A stretch of DNA of 23,018 nucleotides, from assembly GCA_945872015.1 (NCBI GenBank), contig CAMBYJ010000004.1, positions 1 to 23,018 on the forward strand. The letters are read 5' to 3'. Every line of letters begins with the position of its first letter. The first letter of the stretch is position 1. Made by a program: the position numbers and the translations under genes. This stretch comes from Chitinophaga pinensis. GTDB lineage: Bacteria; Bacteroidota; Bacteroidia; AKYH767-A; OLB10. Below are positions 15,251 through 23,018 of the stretch, piece after piece. The notes under the pieces are model-generated. The model was not told where the DNA came from and ran no database searches. It was given only the letters and a program-made list of their open reading frames with translations.

Positions 15251-16393
15251 ATGGATTTTAAGCCAACAGAAAACCAGGAAATGATTGCGCAAACAGTGCG
15301 TGATTTTGCAGAAAAGAATATCCGTCCTTTTTTAATGGACTGGGATGAGTCACAAACTTTCCCAATTGAAGTATTTAAAAAATTAGGGGAGTTAGGACTT
15401 ATGGGCGTGTTAGTTCCTGAAGAATATGGTGGAGCAGGCTTAGGTTATTTCGAATATGTAACAGCAATTCAGGAGTTAGCTCGTGTATGTGGTTCTGTTG
15501 GATTATCAATGGCTGCACATAATTCACTTTGTACTGGACATATCTTAACTTTCGGTAACGAAGAGCAAAAGAAAAAATATCTTCCAAAATTGGCTACGGC
15601 TGAACATATTGGTGCATGGGGATTAACTGAAGCAAATACAGGTTCAGACGCAATGCGTATGCGTTGTGTTGCGAAGCAAGATGGAGAATATTGGGTAATC
15701 AACGGAGCAAAGAACTGGATAACGCATGGTATTTCAGGTGATGTTGCCGTTGTGTTAGCACGTACGGGTGAGTTGTTAGATTCAAACGGAATCACAGCAT
15801 TTGTTGTTGAGCGTGGTGCTCCAGGATTTAATGCTGGTAAGAAAGAAAATAAATTAGGAATGCGTGCTTCAGAAACAGCAGAGATGATTTTTGAAGATTG
15901 TCGCGTGCATCAAAGTCAAGTATTGGGTAAAGTAGGTGATGGGTTTAAACAAGCAATGAAAATTTTAGATGGCGGACGTATTTCAATTGCAGCTTTAAGT
16001 TTAGGAATTGCAAAAGGTGCGTTTGATGCTTCAGTGAAATATTCGCAGGAACGTCAGCAATTCGGTCAGCCAATATCAAATTTTCAAGGGATATCATTCA
16101 AGTTAGCTGACATGGCTACACAAATTGAAGCAGCAGAATTGTTAACTCTTCAGGCAGCAGATTTAAAAAATCGCGGAGAAAAAATGACGAAGCAATCAGC
16201 TTTCGCAAAGTATTATGCAAGTGAAGTTGCTGTTAGATGCTCAACAGAAGCAGTACAAATTTTTGGTGGTTACGGTTATACTAAAGATTTTCCGGTTGAA
16301 AAATTCTATCGTGACTCGAAGTTGTGTACGATTGGAGAAGGAACATCTGAAATTCAAAAGCTGGTTATTGCAAGAAATATTTTATCAGCTTAA
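15251..16393 (+). CDS. Acyl-CoA dehydrogenase
   Basis: 380 residues, standard for the soluble FAD-dependent acyl-CoA dehydrogenases that make the trans-2 double bond in beta-oxidation or branched-chain amino-acid breakdown. Seen: N-terminal helical domain (MDFKPTENQEMIAQTVRDFAE), EEYGGAGLG, the FAD-binding GAWGLTEANTGSDA and WITHGISGDVAVVLART, the central beta domain, then SQERQQFGQPISNFQGISFKLADM, QIFGGYGYTKDFPVEKFYRD and the end IGEGTSEIQKLVIARNIL. Glu363 in GEGTSEIQ is the expected catalytic base, placed as in short/medium-chain enzymes (not the isovaleryl position). Chain-length preference cannot be read from sequence. It follows the HhH gene by three bases, so both probably share a transcript although their functions look unrelated. 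A terminator follows. Confidence 0.95.
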   Translation: MDFKPTENQEMIAQTVRDFAEKNIRPFLMDWDESQTFPIEVFKKLGELGLMGVLVPEEYGGAGLGYFEYVTAIQELARVCGSVGLSMAAHNSLCTGHILTFGNEEQKKKYLPKLATAEHIGAWGLTEANTGSDAMRMRCVAKQDGEYWVINGAKNWITHGISGDVAVVLARTGELLDSNGITAFVVERGAPGFNAGKKENKLGMRASETAEMIFEDCRVHQSQVLGKVGDGFKQAMKILDGGRISIAALSLGIAKGAFDASVKYSQERQQFGQPISNFQGISFKLADMATQIEAAELLTLQAADLKNRGEKMTKQSAFAKYYASEVAVRCSTEAVQIFGGYGYTKDFPVEKFYRDSKLCTIGEGTSEIQKLVIARNILSA

Positions 16394-16414
16394 AAAATAA
16401 TAACTACAAGTATG

Positions 16415-16443
16415 AAGGCGTATCTTTTGATGCGCCTTTTTTT
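16415..16443 (+). terminator. Intrinsic terminator after acyl-CoA dehydrogenase
   Basis: Stem of AAGGCG with CGCCTT (16415-16420 / 16433-16438), extended inward by a wobble and three pairs to 10 bp around a TTTT loop (16425-16428), followed by T residues to 16443. The tail overlaps the stop codon of the converging small gene. Confidence 0.88.
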
Positions 16444-16687
16444 ATATCCAGCAGATTGTAAAAACAATTATTAGAATAAAACTTACAAAGGTTAGTAATG
16501 TAATCATACAGCCACTACCTACTGTAGTTCTATTATAAATGCGGTTGTATGCTGCTTTCTTCGGATTGGTAAGCCATCCCCATCCTCGAGGTGCTTTTAG
16601 TCCTAAGCTGTGACGAATATAGCGCTTGACAGATGTTCGTGCAGCAATGCGTTTTTTTATACTCGGAACCCGGAAGCCAAATTTCAT
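16442..16687 (-). CDS. Small basic membrane protein of unknown function
   Basis: 81 residues from an ATG at 16687. The first ~57 residues are strongly basic, with many Lys and Arg (KKRIAARTSVKRYIRHSLG) and an aromatic/glycine core (KAPRGWGWLTNPKKAAYNRIYNRTTVG). The C-terminus (about 58-80) is one hydrophobic segment that could span the membrane, so this may be a tail-anchored protein. The basic N-terminal pattern with NPKKAAYN-IYNRTT resembles small hypothetical proteins I associate with Bacteroidota genomes, but I know no function. It sits alone between two terminators, converging with the acyl-CoA dehydrogenase gene, and its stop overlaps that gene's terminator tail. The composition and clean boundaries favour a real gene; nucleic-acid or phospholipid binding would be guesswork. 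Confidence 0.65.
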   Translation of the reverse strand: MKFGFRVPSIKKRIAARTSVKRYIRHSLGLKAPRGWGWLTNPKKAAYNRIYNRTTVGSGCMITLLTFVSFILIIVFTICWI

Positions 16688-16713
16688 AGTCGTAAAAGTT
16701 TATATAAAAATAA

Positions 16714-16744
16714 AAAAAGTCCTGTATTGTGTACAGGACTTTTT
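16714..16744. terminator. Intrinsic terminator after the beta-barrel gene
   Basis: Perfect 13-bp stem (16714-16726 with 16732-16744) around a 5-base loop TTGTG, with A/T runs on both flanks. On the minus strand it follows the beta-barrel gene stop by 17 bases and ends in a T-run. It also lies just upstream of the small basic gene, insulating it. Confidence 0.92.
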
Positions 16745-16761
16745 GCTTGAGATTATTTTTT

Positions 16762-18507
16762 CTAGAATGAATAACTCAGTCCAGCCATTCCAATGAATCG
16801 ATAGTTTGGATAGTTGTAATATCTGAAGTAACGATTAAATCCAATATTGTTTAAACTGATAAATACAGATAGCAATTTTGTATAGCGATAATCAACCGTT
16901 AAGTTGGCATCGACAAATCCTTTTAGTTTTATATCCTTTGTTACAAGCTTTCTTGTTGCTTGGGTTGTGTCGATGCTATACTCCAGTGCGTTCGATTCGC
17001 CAACATAAAAAATATCAGCCTTTACAAATATTTTTTCTGCTATAGCGTACGATCCGTGTAAGCCCGCTCTTAAAGCTGGAATGTAAAGTGCATTACTTAA
17101 TTTATCTGTTTTGTAGTTGTTGTATTCTATGCTGATTCCTGCAGTAGTTTTCTCTGCAAATTTGTACTCTAAAGCGCCAGTTGCTTTGATGTGTTTTGCT
17201 TTGTCATAAACAACATTAAATGTAGTTGGAAAGTCACGTAATGCACCAGGACTTACCGTATCTACATTATTGTAGAAGAAAGCCATGTTGGATAAGTTAG
17301 AATAAGATGCAGAAGCTGTTAAAATTAAATTGTGGTCTAACTTAATTTTTGTTCCCGCTTCAAACATGATTTTGTTATTGGTGTTTTGAAGGAAAATATT
17401 TTTACCAAAAAACGGATTTTGATTTCCGAAAGAACGAAGGTCATTTCGTTGTAAATCGCCACTTACTTTACCATATACCGAGAATGTTTCTGGGATTAAC
17501 TGGTAAGTACCTACTAAGAAAGGATAAATTCGAAAGGCGCCAATTCCATTCTCTGATTCTCCAATTAAATTAGCACCTACAGTTAATGCTGATAAATTCT
17601 TTTTGATGTTCACCCTTGGCATAATTCTCAAAATATTCCTTTTGAATTCAAGTGTGTCCGAATTGTATTTTCCTGCATCATAAGAAACGTCTAACGTAGC
17701 ATTGCCTTTACTAACTGTTTTTTCAGCACCAGCTTTAATCGTCATGTTGTTTTCTGATGAGTTAAAGTTATCTGAAAAAGTATAGAATGCTGCTCCACCA
17801 TTAAATGCAATTGCATCATCATTTTTCTTTTTCGTCTGTATTCCAAACGCTGCATTTACATCTTGTAGAATATGTTTCGTTTCTGCTTTTGAAAATAAAT
17901 CAGGTGCTTGGTATCCGTAGTAATGAACAAGGTCTCTTTTAAATCCTAAGTCGGCATTAATGCTCAGCTTATCGAAATAGCGGATACCCGTCGCGTTTAG
18001 TGCATCATGACTATTAGATGGATTTCCATAATCGATAATACCTCCTGTACTTGACAAGTGACTATATCGAACTCCTGCATTAAATTCTTTCGAACGTAGC
18101 GAATTAAAATATAAATCAACCATCGGAAGATTTTCTAATCCATAACCAGCCTTTATAAATCCCTTGTATAATTTTTTAATATTATCATCCTTAATCTTAA
18201 CAGGTTTGATGGGCGATAAATTATAATTTGAATTTATTGGCTTTGGTTCAATAGCATACGTTAATGTTGGAGGGTTGAATATAGATGTATCGCCAACGGG
18301 AGTGATATTGATTTTGAATGCATCGTTCAATACTGGAGTGTATTCCTTGTAAACGTTTATGTCTTCATTACCCAGATTCTTTACACCGCCTTTTGTTGTA
18401 CTGTCAGGAGTCGTTTGAGCATTTGACTTTACCGTACTTAACGTAATTAGTAGTGCAGTTAAAATACAAGTAAACGAAATTTTATATGTTGAATTTATCA
18501 TAATCAT
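16762..18507 (-). CDS. Outer-membrane beta-barrel protein (TonB-receptor-like barrel, no plug)
   Basis: About 581 residues; a second ATG at 18501 (MINSTYKIS) is equally possible. A signal peptide ends near SNA/QT (residue 30). A proline-rich linker (about 55-110, with NPPTLTYAIEPKPI) leads to alternating beta strands from about residue 113 (YKGFIKAGYGLENLPMVDLYFNS) to the end, closing with FIGMAGLSYSF, a terminal Phe as outer-membrane barrels have. No TonB box or plug domain is visible, so it looks like a barrel-only relative of TonB-dependent receptors. The upstream gene, read first on this strand, encodes a long TPR protein only 17 bases away, so barrel and TPR protein probably work together at the outer membrane. 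Transport, assembly or scaffold roles are all open. Confidence 0.85.
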   Translation of the reverse strand: MIMINSTYKISFTCILTALLITLSTVKSNAQTTPDSTTKGGVKNLGNEDINVYKEYTPVLNDAFKINITPVGDTSIFNPPTLTYAIEPKPINSNYNLSPIKPVKIKDDNIKKLYKGFIKAGYGLENLPMVDLYFNSLRSKEFNAGVRYSHLSSTGGIIDYGNPSNSHDALNATGIRYFDKLSINADLGFKRDLVHYYGYQAPDLFSKAETKHILQDVNAAFGIQTKKKNDDAIAFNGGAAFYTFSDNFNSSENNMTIKAGAEKTVSKGNATLDVSYDAGKYNSDTLEFKRNILRIMPRVNIKKNLSALTVGANLIGESENGIGAFRIYPFLVGTYQLIPETFSVYGKVSGDLQRNDLRSFGNQNPFFGKNIFLQNTNNKIMFEAGTKIKLDHNLILTASASYSNLSNMAFFYNNVDTVSPGALRDFPTTFNVVYDKAKHIKATGALEYKFAEKTTAGISIEYNNYKTDKLSNALYIPALRAGLHGSYAIAEKIFVKADIFYVGESNALEYSIDTTQATRKLVTKDIKLKGFVDANLTVDYRYTKLLSVFISLNNIGFNRYFRYYNYPNYRFIGMAGLSYSF

Positions 18508-18524
18508 TTTTTTAGAAAAGGATT

Positions 18525-21500
18525 TTATTTCGAATTATTAAGATCTGTTTCTTGTTCTTTTGGTTCTTCTGGCTTCAACAAATCTTTTTCAATTGTTGCA
18601 TCCAGTTCATTGTATCTTGCAGTTGCTAATGCTTTGATATCTTCAGGGTCAGAAGGGTCTACTTCGAAATTTTCAATTAAACTTTGTAATGTTTGTTTTG
18701 CCTGGAAGGTGTCTTTTAAAGCAACATAATTATCCGCAAGTAAAATAAACGACTTTCCAATCCAATAATCATAAGAAGGTACTTCGTTGATAATTTCGAA
18801 ACATTTGTTCTGCGATGCTTTAAAGTTGTTTTGTTTGTATTCAATCAATGCTAGGTTGTAGCGCGATTCAGCCCCTACAGCACTACTTTGTTTTGCTGTT
18901 GCCTGAAACTCTTTCTTAGCAGTTGCAAAATCATCCGTCAGTAAAGCACAACGACCATTTGTTAAATGAGCTTCAGCTTCAATCTCGTTAGATACTTTAT
19001 CAGACGATAATAATTTTTGAGCATATAAAAGTGATTGATCATATTGCTTGTTTTTGAAATAAGATCTCATCAAACCTGTTTGAGCATAAATGATATTATC
19101 CCTCAAATCTGCAGTCTGTTCTAATTTTGCATAGTGAGGTATTGCACGATCGTAAGCCTTATTTTTATAATTAATGTTACCTGCTTTTAGCAATGACTTC
19201 TCAGAGAAAATATTTTTTGGTTGTGCAACAATAAACTCATAACCTGTTAATGCATCTTCAAATTTATTCGAACGGTAATCGCACTCGGCAATGTAAAATG
19301 TTGCGTTTAGTTTGAAAATACCATTATCAAATTGTTCTAAGTATTTTTTGAAAGAGATCTTTGCTTCGTCAAATTTCTGACTTAAATATTGTTGTTCTGC
19401 TGCTTCAAAGGTTATTGAATCTTGCGCTCCTTCGCTAATACTAACGTTTGAAACGGTCTTCGCATAGTCAAAGTATTTATCAGGCGTTCCATTTGAAATA
19501 TAAATGCTCTTGATAGTTGCTAATGCTTCTGCTGCTTCTGGCGAGCCAGGATAATTGCTTACAACCTTTTTAAAGATGTTTAATGCTTCATCATCTTCAT
19601 TGCTGTTAAAATGAATCAAGCCAACGTTTAACTGCGCTTTCTTAGCATAAACACTATTTGGAAATTCAGCTAATAAATCATTAAATAGTTTTTTTGCCTC
19701 TGCTGAATTACCTAATGATAACTGTGCTTTGCCCTTCTCAAATAATCCATCTGCTTTGAATTTTGATTTTGGATATTGAGTAAGCAAAGTGTTCATTGTA
19801 CTCGTCTTTCCATCAACATCACCTACTAGTCCTTGTAAAATTCCTTTTTGAAATAATGCATAATCGCTTGAAGCCGCTTGATTATCGATAGCCTGCTGAT
19901 AATATGGAAGTGCGGTTTCAAATTGTCGTGTCACATAAAAGCAATCGCCTGTTCTTAAAAGGCAATCGTCGTAACTTGTTTTTGATACTTCACCTTTCTT
20001 TGCTAAGTATTTTCTGAACCAGGTTGCAGCTTCGTTGTAATCTGTATTTTTAAAGTAAGCATATCCTAGATTGTAATGACCTAATTCATAGAAGTCAGTA
20101 TTGACAGACGCAGGGTTGAAAATGAAAATGCGATATTGTTTAACTGCAGCTTCATATTTGTTTTGCTTGTATAGTGCTTCTGCTTTCCAATACATAGCAA
20201 GTGCTCTTAAATTCTGATTGATATCATTCACAATCGCTTTCTCAAACATAGAAATTGCATTGTCAAGATATCCGTCGTTGAATAATTCAACACCTCTGTA
20301 ATATGCCACTTTCTGATAAGCTTCTTTTGAACGATTCGTCTTAACCTTAATATTATCAAGTGCTGTCAAGGCATCTTTATAATTTCTGGTGTTGAGGTAG
20401 AGTACTGCAATTAACTCGTTCGACTCATCAGCGAATTTTGAATTTGGATAGTTAACTAAAAAATTTCTGAATGCATTAAGTGCTACTGGCTGGAATCCTA
20501 ATTCATACGATAGTTTAGCATAGTTAAATTGTGATGATTCGCTGATAGTAGGATCGAAAGTATTCTTGCCTGCAAATTGAAATGCATTTCGCGCTGCTTG
20601 TTTGTTTTTTGCTTTCAAATAACAATCTGCTAAATGGTAATAAGCATTTTGTGCCAATGAATCATTTACTTCGGTCACCTTCTCGAAATTAGCAGCAGCC
20701 GTTTTGTAATCACCATTTTTATACTCGCAATATGCAATTGAATAGCGATCATCACGATTGATAGCTGGTACCGAAGATTGATAAACATCAAAATAAATCA
20801 ATGCATTTTTATAATCGTTAGAGCGGTAATATGATTCTGCAATGATGCGATTAATTTCAGAGGCATTTTGTGGATTAGATTTTTTCAAAATACCTGTTCC
20901 GTATTTAATCACTTCGTTATATTTCTCTTGCTCGAAATACATTTGCGTGATGTAATAAGGAACTAATGGTCCAAACGTAGCAGATGAATCAAGTTTCTTA
21001 AAATATTCTAAGGCTGTATTAAAATTGTTTTGCGTATATGCGATATGTCCGTAGTAATATTGCGCTGCTGTTTGATATTTTGATTGTACTTCTATGATCT
21101 CATGAAAATTCTTAGATGCTTTTTCTTGATCATTTTTTGAGAAATAACAGTACCCTGTTTTGAAATAATATTCTGCTACTTCATCACCTGATAAATAATA
21201 GACATCTGCTTTTTCTAGAGCTGTTAGTGCTTTGCCGTATTGCTTTGTTCTATAGTGCATACGACCAAGATAAAACCATGCTAATGGTGCTTTAGTACTT
21301 TCAGGGTATTTATCAATAAATGTCTGAAACTTCGATTCAGCATCTGGATTAAAAAGTTCAAACGACGAAACCGCAGAATAATAAGCCGCATTTATTTTAT
21401 AAGGCAACGTTCCTTTTGTCGAAGCTGAATAGTTATCGAACAGTTTGATGGCCGCACCGTATTTTTCTTTGATGTATAGCTCGTAAGCTGTTTTGTAATC

Positions 21501-21596
21501 TCTATCGGCCTCAGTATAAAATTCTGTATGCTGCGCGAATGAAATCCTTGTGCAAAGTATTCCTGCCAGGATTAAAAATTTAAGTTTATGCTTCAT
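18525..21596 (-). CDS. Large exported tetratricopeptide-repeat protein
   Basis: 1023 residues from the ATG at 21596; the in-frame GTG at 21608 is less likely. The signal peptide ends at SFA/QHTEF (residue 21), with no lipobox Cys at the cleavage site, so the protein is expected in the periplasm. Almost all the rest is tetratricopeptide repeats, easily more than fifteen units with the usual A-x-Y-x-x-G/A pattern (APLAWFYLGRMHYRTKQYGKAL, AEYYFKTGYCYFSKNDQEKA, NLGYAYFKNTDYNEAATWFRKYL). The C-terminus is acidic and Lys/Glu-rich (KDLLKPEEPKEQETDLNNSK). TPR arrays act as protein-binding scaffolds. The sequence resembles the YbgF/BamD style of envelope TPRs in general but is too long to be either. 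Co-transcription with the beta-barrel gene suggests an envelope complex; SprE of gliding is another large TPR protein, but I cannot equate them. Confidence 0.88.
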   Translation of the reverse strand: MKHKLKFLILAGILCTRISFAQHTEFYTEADRDYKTAYELYIKEKYGAAIKLFDNYSASTKGTLPYKINAAYYSAVSSFELFNPDAESKFQTFIDKYPESTKAPLAWFYLGRMHYRTKQYGKALTALEKADVYYLSGDEVAEYYFKTGYCYFSKNDQEKASKNFHEIIEVQSKYQTAAQYYYGHIAYTQNNFNTALEYFKKLDSSATFGPLVPYYITQMYFEQEKYNEVIKYGTGILKKSNPQNASEINRIIAESYYRSNDYKNALIYFDVYQSSVPAINRDDRYSIAYCEYKNGDYKTAAANFEKVTEVNDSLAQNAYYHLADCYLKAKNKQAARNAFQFAGKNTFDPTISESSQFNYAKLSYELGFQPVALNAFRNFLVNYPNSKFADESNELIAVLYLNTRNYKDALTALDNIKVKTNRSKEAYQKVAYYRGVELFNDGYLDNAISMFEKAIVNDINQNLRALAMYWKAEALYKQNKYEAAVKQYRIFIFNPASVNTDFYELGHYNLGYAYFKNTDYNEAATWFRKYLAKKGEVSKTSYDDCLLRTGDCFYVTRQFETALPYYQQAIDNQAASSDYALFQKGILQGLVGDVDGKTSTMNTLLTQYPKSKFKADGLFEKGKAQLSLGNSAEAKKLFNDLLAEFPNSVYAKKAQLNVGLIHFNSNEDDEALNIFKKVVSNYPGSPEAAEALATIKSIYISNGTPDKYFDYAKTVSNVSISEGAQDSITFEAAEQQYLSQKFDEAKISFKKYLEQFDNGIFKLNATFYIAECDYRSNKFEDALTGYEFIVAQPKNIFSEKSLLKAGNINYKNKAYDRAIPHYAKLEQTADLRDNIIYAQTGLMRSYFKNKQYDQSLLYAQKLLSSDKVSNEIEAEAHLTNGRCALLTDDFATAKKEFQATAKQSSAVGAESRYNLALIEYKQNNFKASQNKCFEIINEVPSYDYWIGKSFILLADNYVALKDTFQAKQTLQSLIENFEVDPSDPEDIKALATARYNELDATIEKDLLKPEEPKEQETDLNNSK

Positions 21597-21619
21597 GATT
21601 GGGTACACCTATGGAAAGT

Positions 21620-21627
21620 CAAAATTA
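21620..21627 (-). promoter_or_regulatory. Exact -7 box before the TPR-barrel operon
   Basis: On the minus strand TAATTTTG is an exact TAnnTTTG box, ending 23 bases before the ATG at 21596. No good -33 TTTG lies at the usual spacing; a weak TTTC (21653-21656) is 25 bases upstream. Confidence 0.5.
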
Positions 21628-21747
21628 CATCTATGAAACGGCAGTCGAGACTGAAATAGTGTATTAATGCCCTATTTTATCAACAGCAAAGTGTATATAA
21701 TTAAGTCGCCTCTCACTTGTAATTAGCAGGTTGCAACAAAAACTTTC

Positions 21748-21755
21748 TACCTTCG
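21748..21755 (+). promoter_or_regulatory. Candidate -7 box before the lipoprotein gene
   Basis: TACCTTCG matches TAnnTTTG with one mismatch, 25 bases before the ATG at 21781. TTG at 21731-21733 is 14 bases upstream, shorter than usual. The divergent gap 21597-21780 otherwise shows no gene. Confidence 0.35.
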
Positions 21756-21780
21756 TTATAGAAAAATAATCCGACTTAAA

Positions 21781-22623
21781 ATGAAAAACTACAGCTTCGT
21801 CATCCTTGCCTCAATACTTGTTGCATTTACTGCCTGTAAGAAAGAAACTCCTAAGCCTTTGGGAGATAATGACACTTCTACTTCAATTGAAAATGCAATG
21901 GCCGATGCAGCATTTAATGATGTTGCTAATATTGCAGATGAGGGATATACTGGAGCAGTGAGCTCTTACAAAGGAAGTATTCCTCCCATGTTTTTATCAA
22001 ATTGTGCTTCTGTATCGTTTGATACAGCTGCTAGTCCTAAAAAATTTACGATTGATTTTGGAACAACGAATTGCTTATGCAACGATGTAAATTATCGAAG
22101 AGGGAAAATCATTGTTGCTTATCAGGGTTTCTATCGTGATAGTGGTAGTATTCACACCATCACCTTCGATAATTATTATGTAAACAACAATAAAATTGAA
22201 GGATCTAAAACTGTTACAAACAAAGGCCGCAATACCAATGGTAATTTATCATATGATATTGTGATTAATGGATTCATCACGTGGGATACTGCTTACTTCG
22301 GAATTGTGAGTACAAGTACCTTCACAGCTAATCGTACGCGCGAATGGAGTGAAGGAGAATCTACCTTACTTTGGACAGATGACGTTTACCTAATTACAGG
22401 AACACAAAGTGGGGTTACACGCACAGGTGCTACGTATTCCGCAACTACTGTTTCTGCTTTGAAGAAAGAAATTGGCTATCGACATATCACCGATGGTACA
22501 TTAGCTTTCACTCCTCAGGGCAAGTTCACACGTTATATCAATTATGGTTATCCTAATGGTGATTGGGATAATTTAGCACAGGTAACAATTAACGGATATA
22601 CCTACATTATTCAGTTGAGGTAA
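21781..22623 (+). CDS. Lipoprotein of unknown function
   Basis: 280 residues. A lipoprotein signal peptide ends with FTAC (Cys19) and is followed by KKE, an acidic and Lys-rich linker. The mature part is beta-rich: NCASVSFDTAASPKKFTIDFG, a pair of cysteines in NCLCNDVNYRRGKIIVAYQGFYRDSGSIHTITFDNYYVNNNKIEGSKTVTN, and many Thr/Ser/Tyr strands to the end (WDNLAQVTINGYTYIIQLR). This pattern recurs in uncharacterised Bacteroidota lipoproteins as I remember them, but I know no named function. It stands alone, divergent from the TPR operon and converging with the T9SS cargo gene, with a hairpin terminator 25 bases past its stop. No enzymatic motif is visible. Confidence 0.85.
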   Translation: MKNYSFVILASILVAFTACKKETPKPLGDNDTSTSIENAMADAAFNDVANIADEGYTGAVSSYKGSIPPMFLSNCASVSFDTAASPKKFTIDFGTTNCLCNDVNYRRGKIIVAYQGFYRDSGSIHTITFDNYYVNNNKIEGSKTVTNKGRNTNGNLSYDIVINGFITWDTAYFGIVSTSTFTANRTREWSEGESTLLWTDDVYLITGTQSGVTRTGATYSATTVSALKKEIGYRHITDGTLAFTPQGKFTRYINYGYPNGDWDNLAQVTINGYTYIIQLR

Positions 22624-22647
22624 ATTAAAATCAGGATGAGAAATAAA

Positions 22648-22675
22648 AAAGGGACGATTTTTAATTCGTCCCTTT
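22648..22675. terminator. Bidirectional intrinsic terminator between lipoprotein and T9SS cargo gene
   Basis: Perfect 10-bp stem (22648-22657 with 22666-22675) with an 8-base loop. The minus strand continues into a T-run (22645-22647 and beyond), making it a strong terminator for the left-pointing gene. The plus side has a weaker AGTTTTA tail but can serve the lipoprotein gene. Confidence 0.85.
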
Positions 22676-22679
22676 AGTT

Positions 22680-23018
22680 TTATCGGACTATTGTAATCTG
22701 TCCGGTTTCTTCGTGCTTTTTATTGTTTACGTCCTTCGTTCTAACTCGGTAAACGTAAACTCCTGAAGGGCATTCCTCATATTCGTTCAGGTATTTACCA
22801 TTCCAGACTTCATCAGGGTTAGTGGTTTTCCAAACGATTTGTCCTCGTCGGTTATAAACCGATAATTCAATGGTTCTAATTCCCTTAGAAAAAATTTGGA
22901 ATACATCATTCAATCCATCGTTGTTCGGAGAAAATGCATTAGGCAAAGTAAGATTGTAAATGTCTTTTACTTCTACAGTGATGAATGAAGAGTCGGCACA
23001 GCCGCCTGCATTGATAGT
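22680..23018 (-). CDS. C-terminus of a T9SS type B (gliding-motility-associated) secreted protein, 5'-partial
   Basis: The frame is open to the window end, giving the last 112 residues of a larger protein; the TTG at 22946 is an internal leucine codon. The end TVEVKDIYNLTLPNAFSPNNDGLNDVF, then YNRRGQIVWKTT, WNGKYLN and CPSGVYVYRVRTKD, closing in GQITIVR, is the gliding-motility-associated C-terminal domain (CHU_C type), i.e. a type B T9SS sorting signal. The stretch just before (INAGGCADSSFITVEVKD) looks like the end of an immunoglobulin/PKD-like repeat, common in very long surface adhesins of this kind. The rest of the gene lies outside the window, so its function is unknown. Export with a type B signal normally needs a SprF/PorP-type partner; none is in the window. 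Confidence 0.9.
   Translation of the reverse strand, partial: TINAGGCADSSFITVEVKDIYNLTLPNAFSPNNDGLNDVFQIFSKGIRTIELSVYNRRGQIVWKTTNPDEVWNGKYLNEYEECPSGVYVYRVRTKDVNNKKHEETGQITIVR

Noticed and set aside
15469..15795. 108-residue minus-strand reading frame
   Set aside because: Antisense to the acyl-CoA dehydrogenase, whose conserved motifs cover the region; no independent coding signal.
1..23018. CRISPR arrays, insertion sequences, phage or integrase genes
   Set aside because: No regularly spaced direct repeats, terminal inverted repeats with transposase, or recombinase motifs were seen.

Overview
The window looks like chromosomal DNA from a member of the Bacteroidota with an AT-rich genome. Three things point there: (1) type IX secretion system (T9SS) C-terminal sorting domains on three encoded proteins; (2) exact or near-exact copies of the Bacteroidota -7 promoter box (TAnnTTTG) upstream of several genes, with little Shine-Dalgarno sequence; (3) family-typical gene forms, such as a ~656-residue GyrB, a ~389-residue PurM and a TPR/beta-propeller/OmpA protein of the PorE type. 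I cannot fix the order or family. I see no transposase, integrase, CRISPR array, tRNA or rRNA.

Layout. Positions 1-5252 (+) hold a tightly packed run of five genes with overlapping starts and stops. Two are tandem FG-GAP/VCBS-type proteins with T9SS sorting domains (the first cut by the window edge). Then come a small lipoprotein, a lipoprotein joining a c-type cytochrome domain to a YncE/YVTN-like beta-propeller, and a DCC-family thiol protein. A two-way terminator separates this run from malate dehydrogenase (mdh) and gyrB, both on the minus strand. After a 444-base gap without a gene comes a PorE-like outer-membrane protein (+) with a strong terminator. Next is the housekeeping cluster purM-prfA-pyrF (+). 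A 337-base gap follows, holding a duplicated 42-bp element with a palindrome, an exact -7 box and a GC-rich short-transcript candidate. Then come a membrane-anchored helix-hairpin-helix protein and an acyl-CoA dehydrogenase (+). On the minus strand follow a small basic membrane protein, an outer-membrane beta-barrel protein and a ~1020-residue TPR protein, the last two probably one operon read TPR first. The window ends with a lipoprotein of unknown function (+) and the 3' end of a large gene (-) ending in a gliding-motility-type (type B) sorting domain.

How the genes fit together. The interior is mostly core metabolism and information processing (mdh, gyrB, purM, prfA, pyrF, acyl-CoA dehydrogenase). 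Around it lie cell-envelope genes: T9SS cargo of both sorting-signal classes, a probable T9SS envelope component (PorE-like), lipoproteins, and a periplasmic TPR/outer-membrane barrel pair. The least explained parts are the cytochrome-propeller run at the left end and the operator-like repeats with a possible small RNA at 14055-14308.
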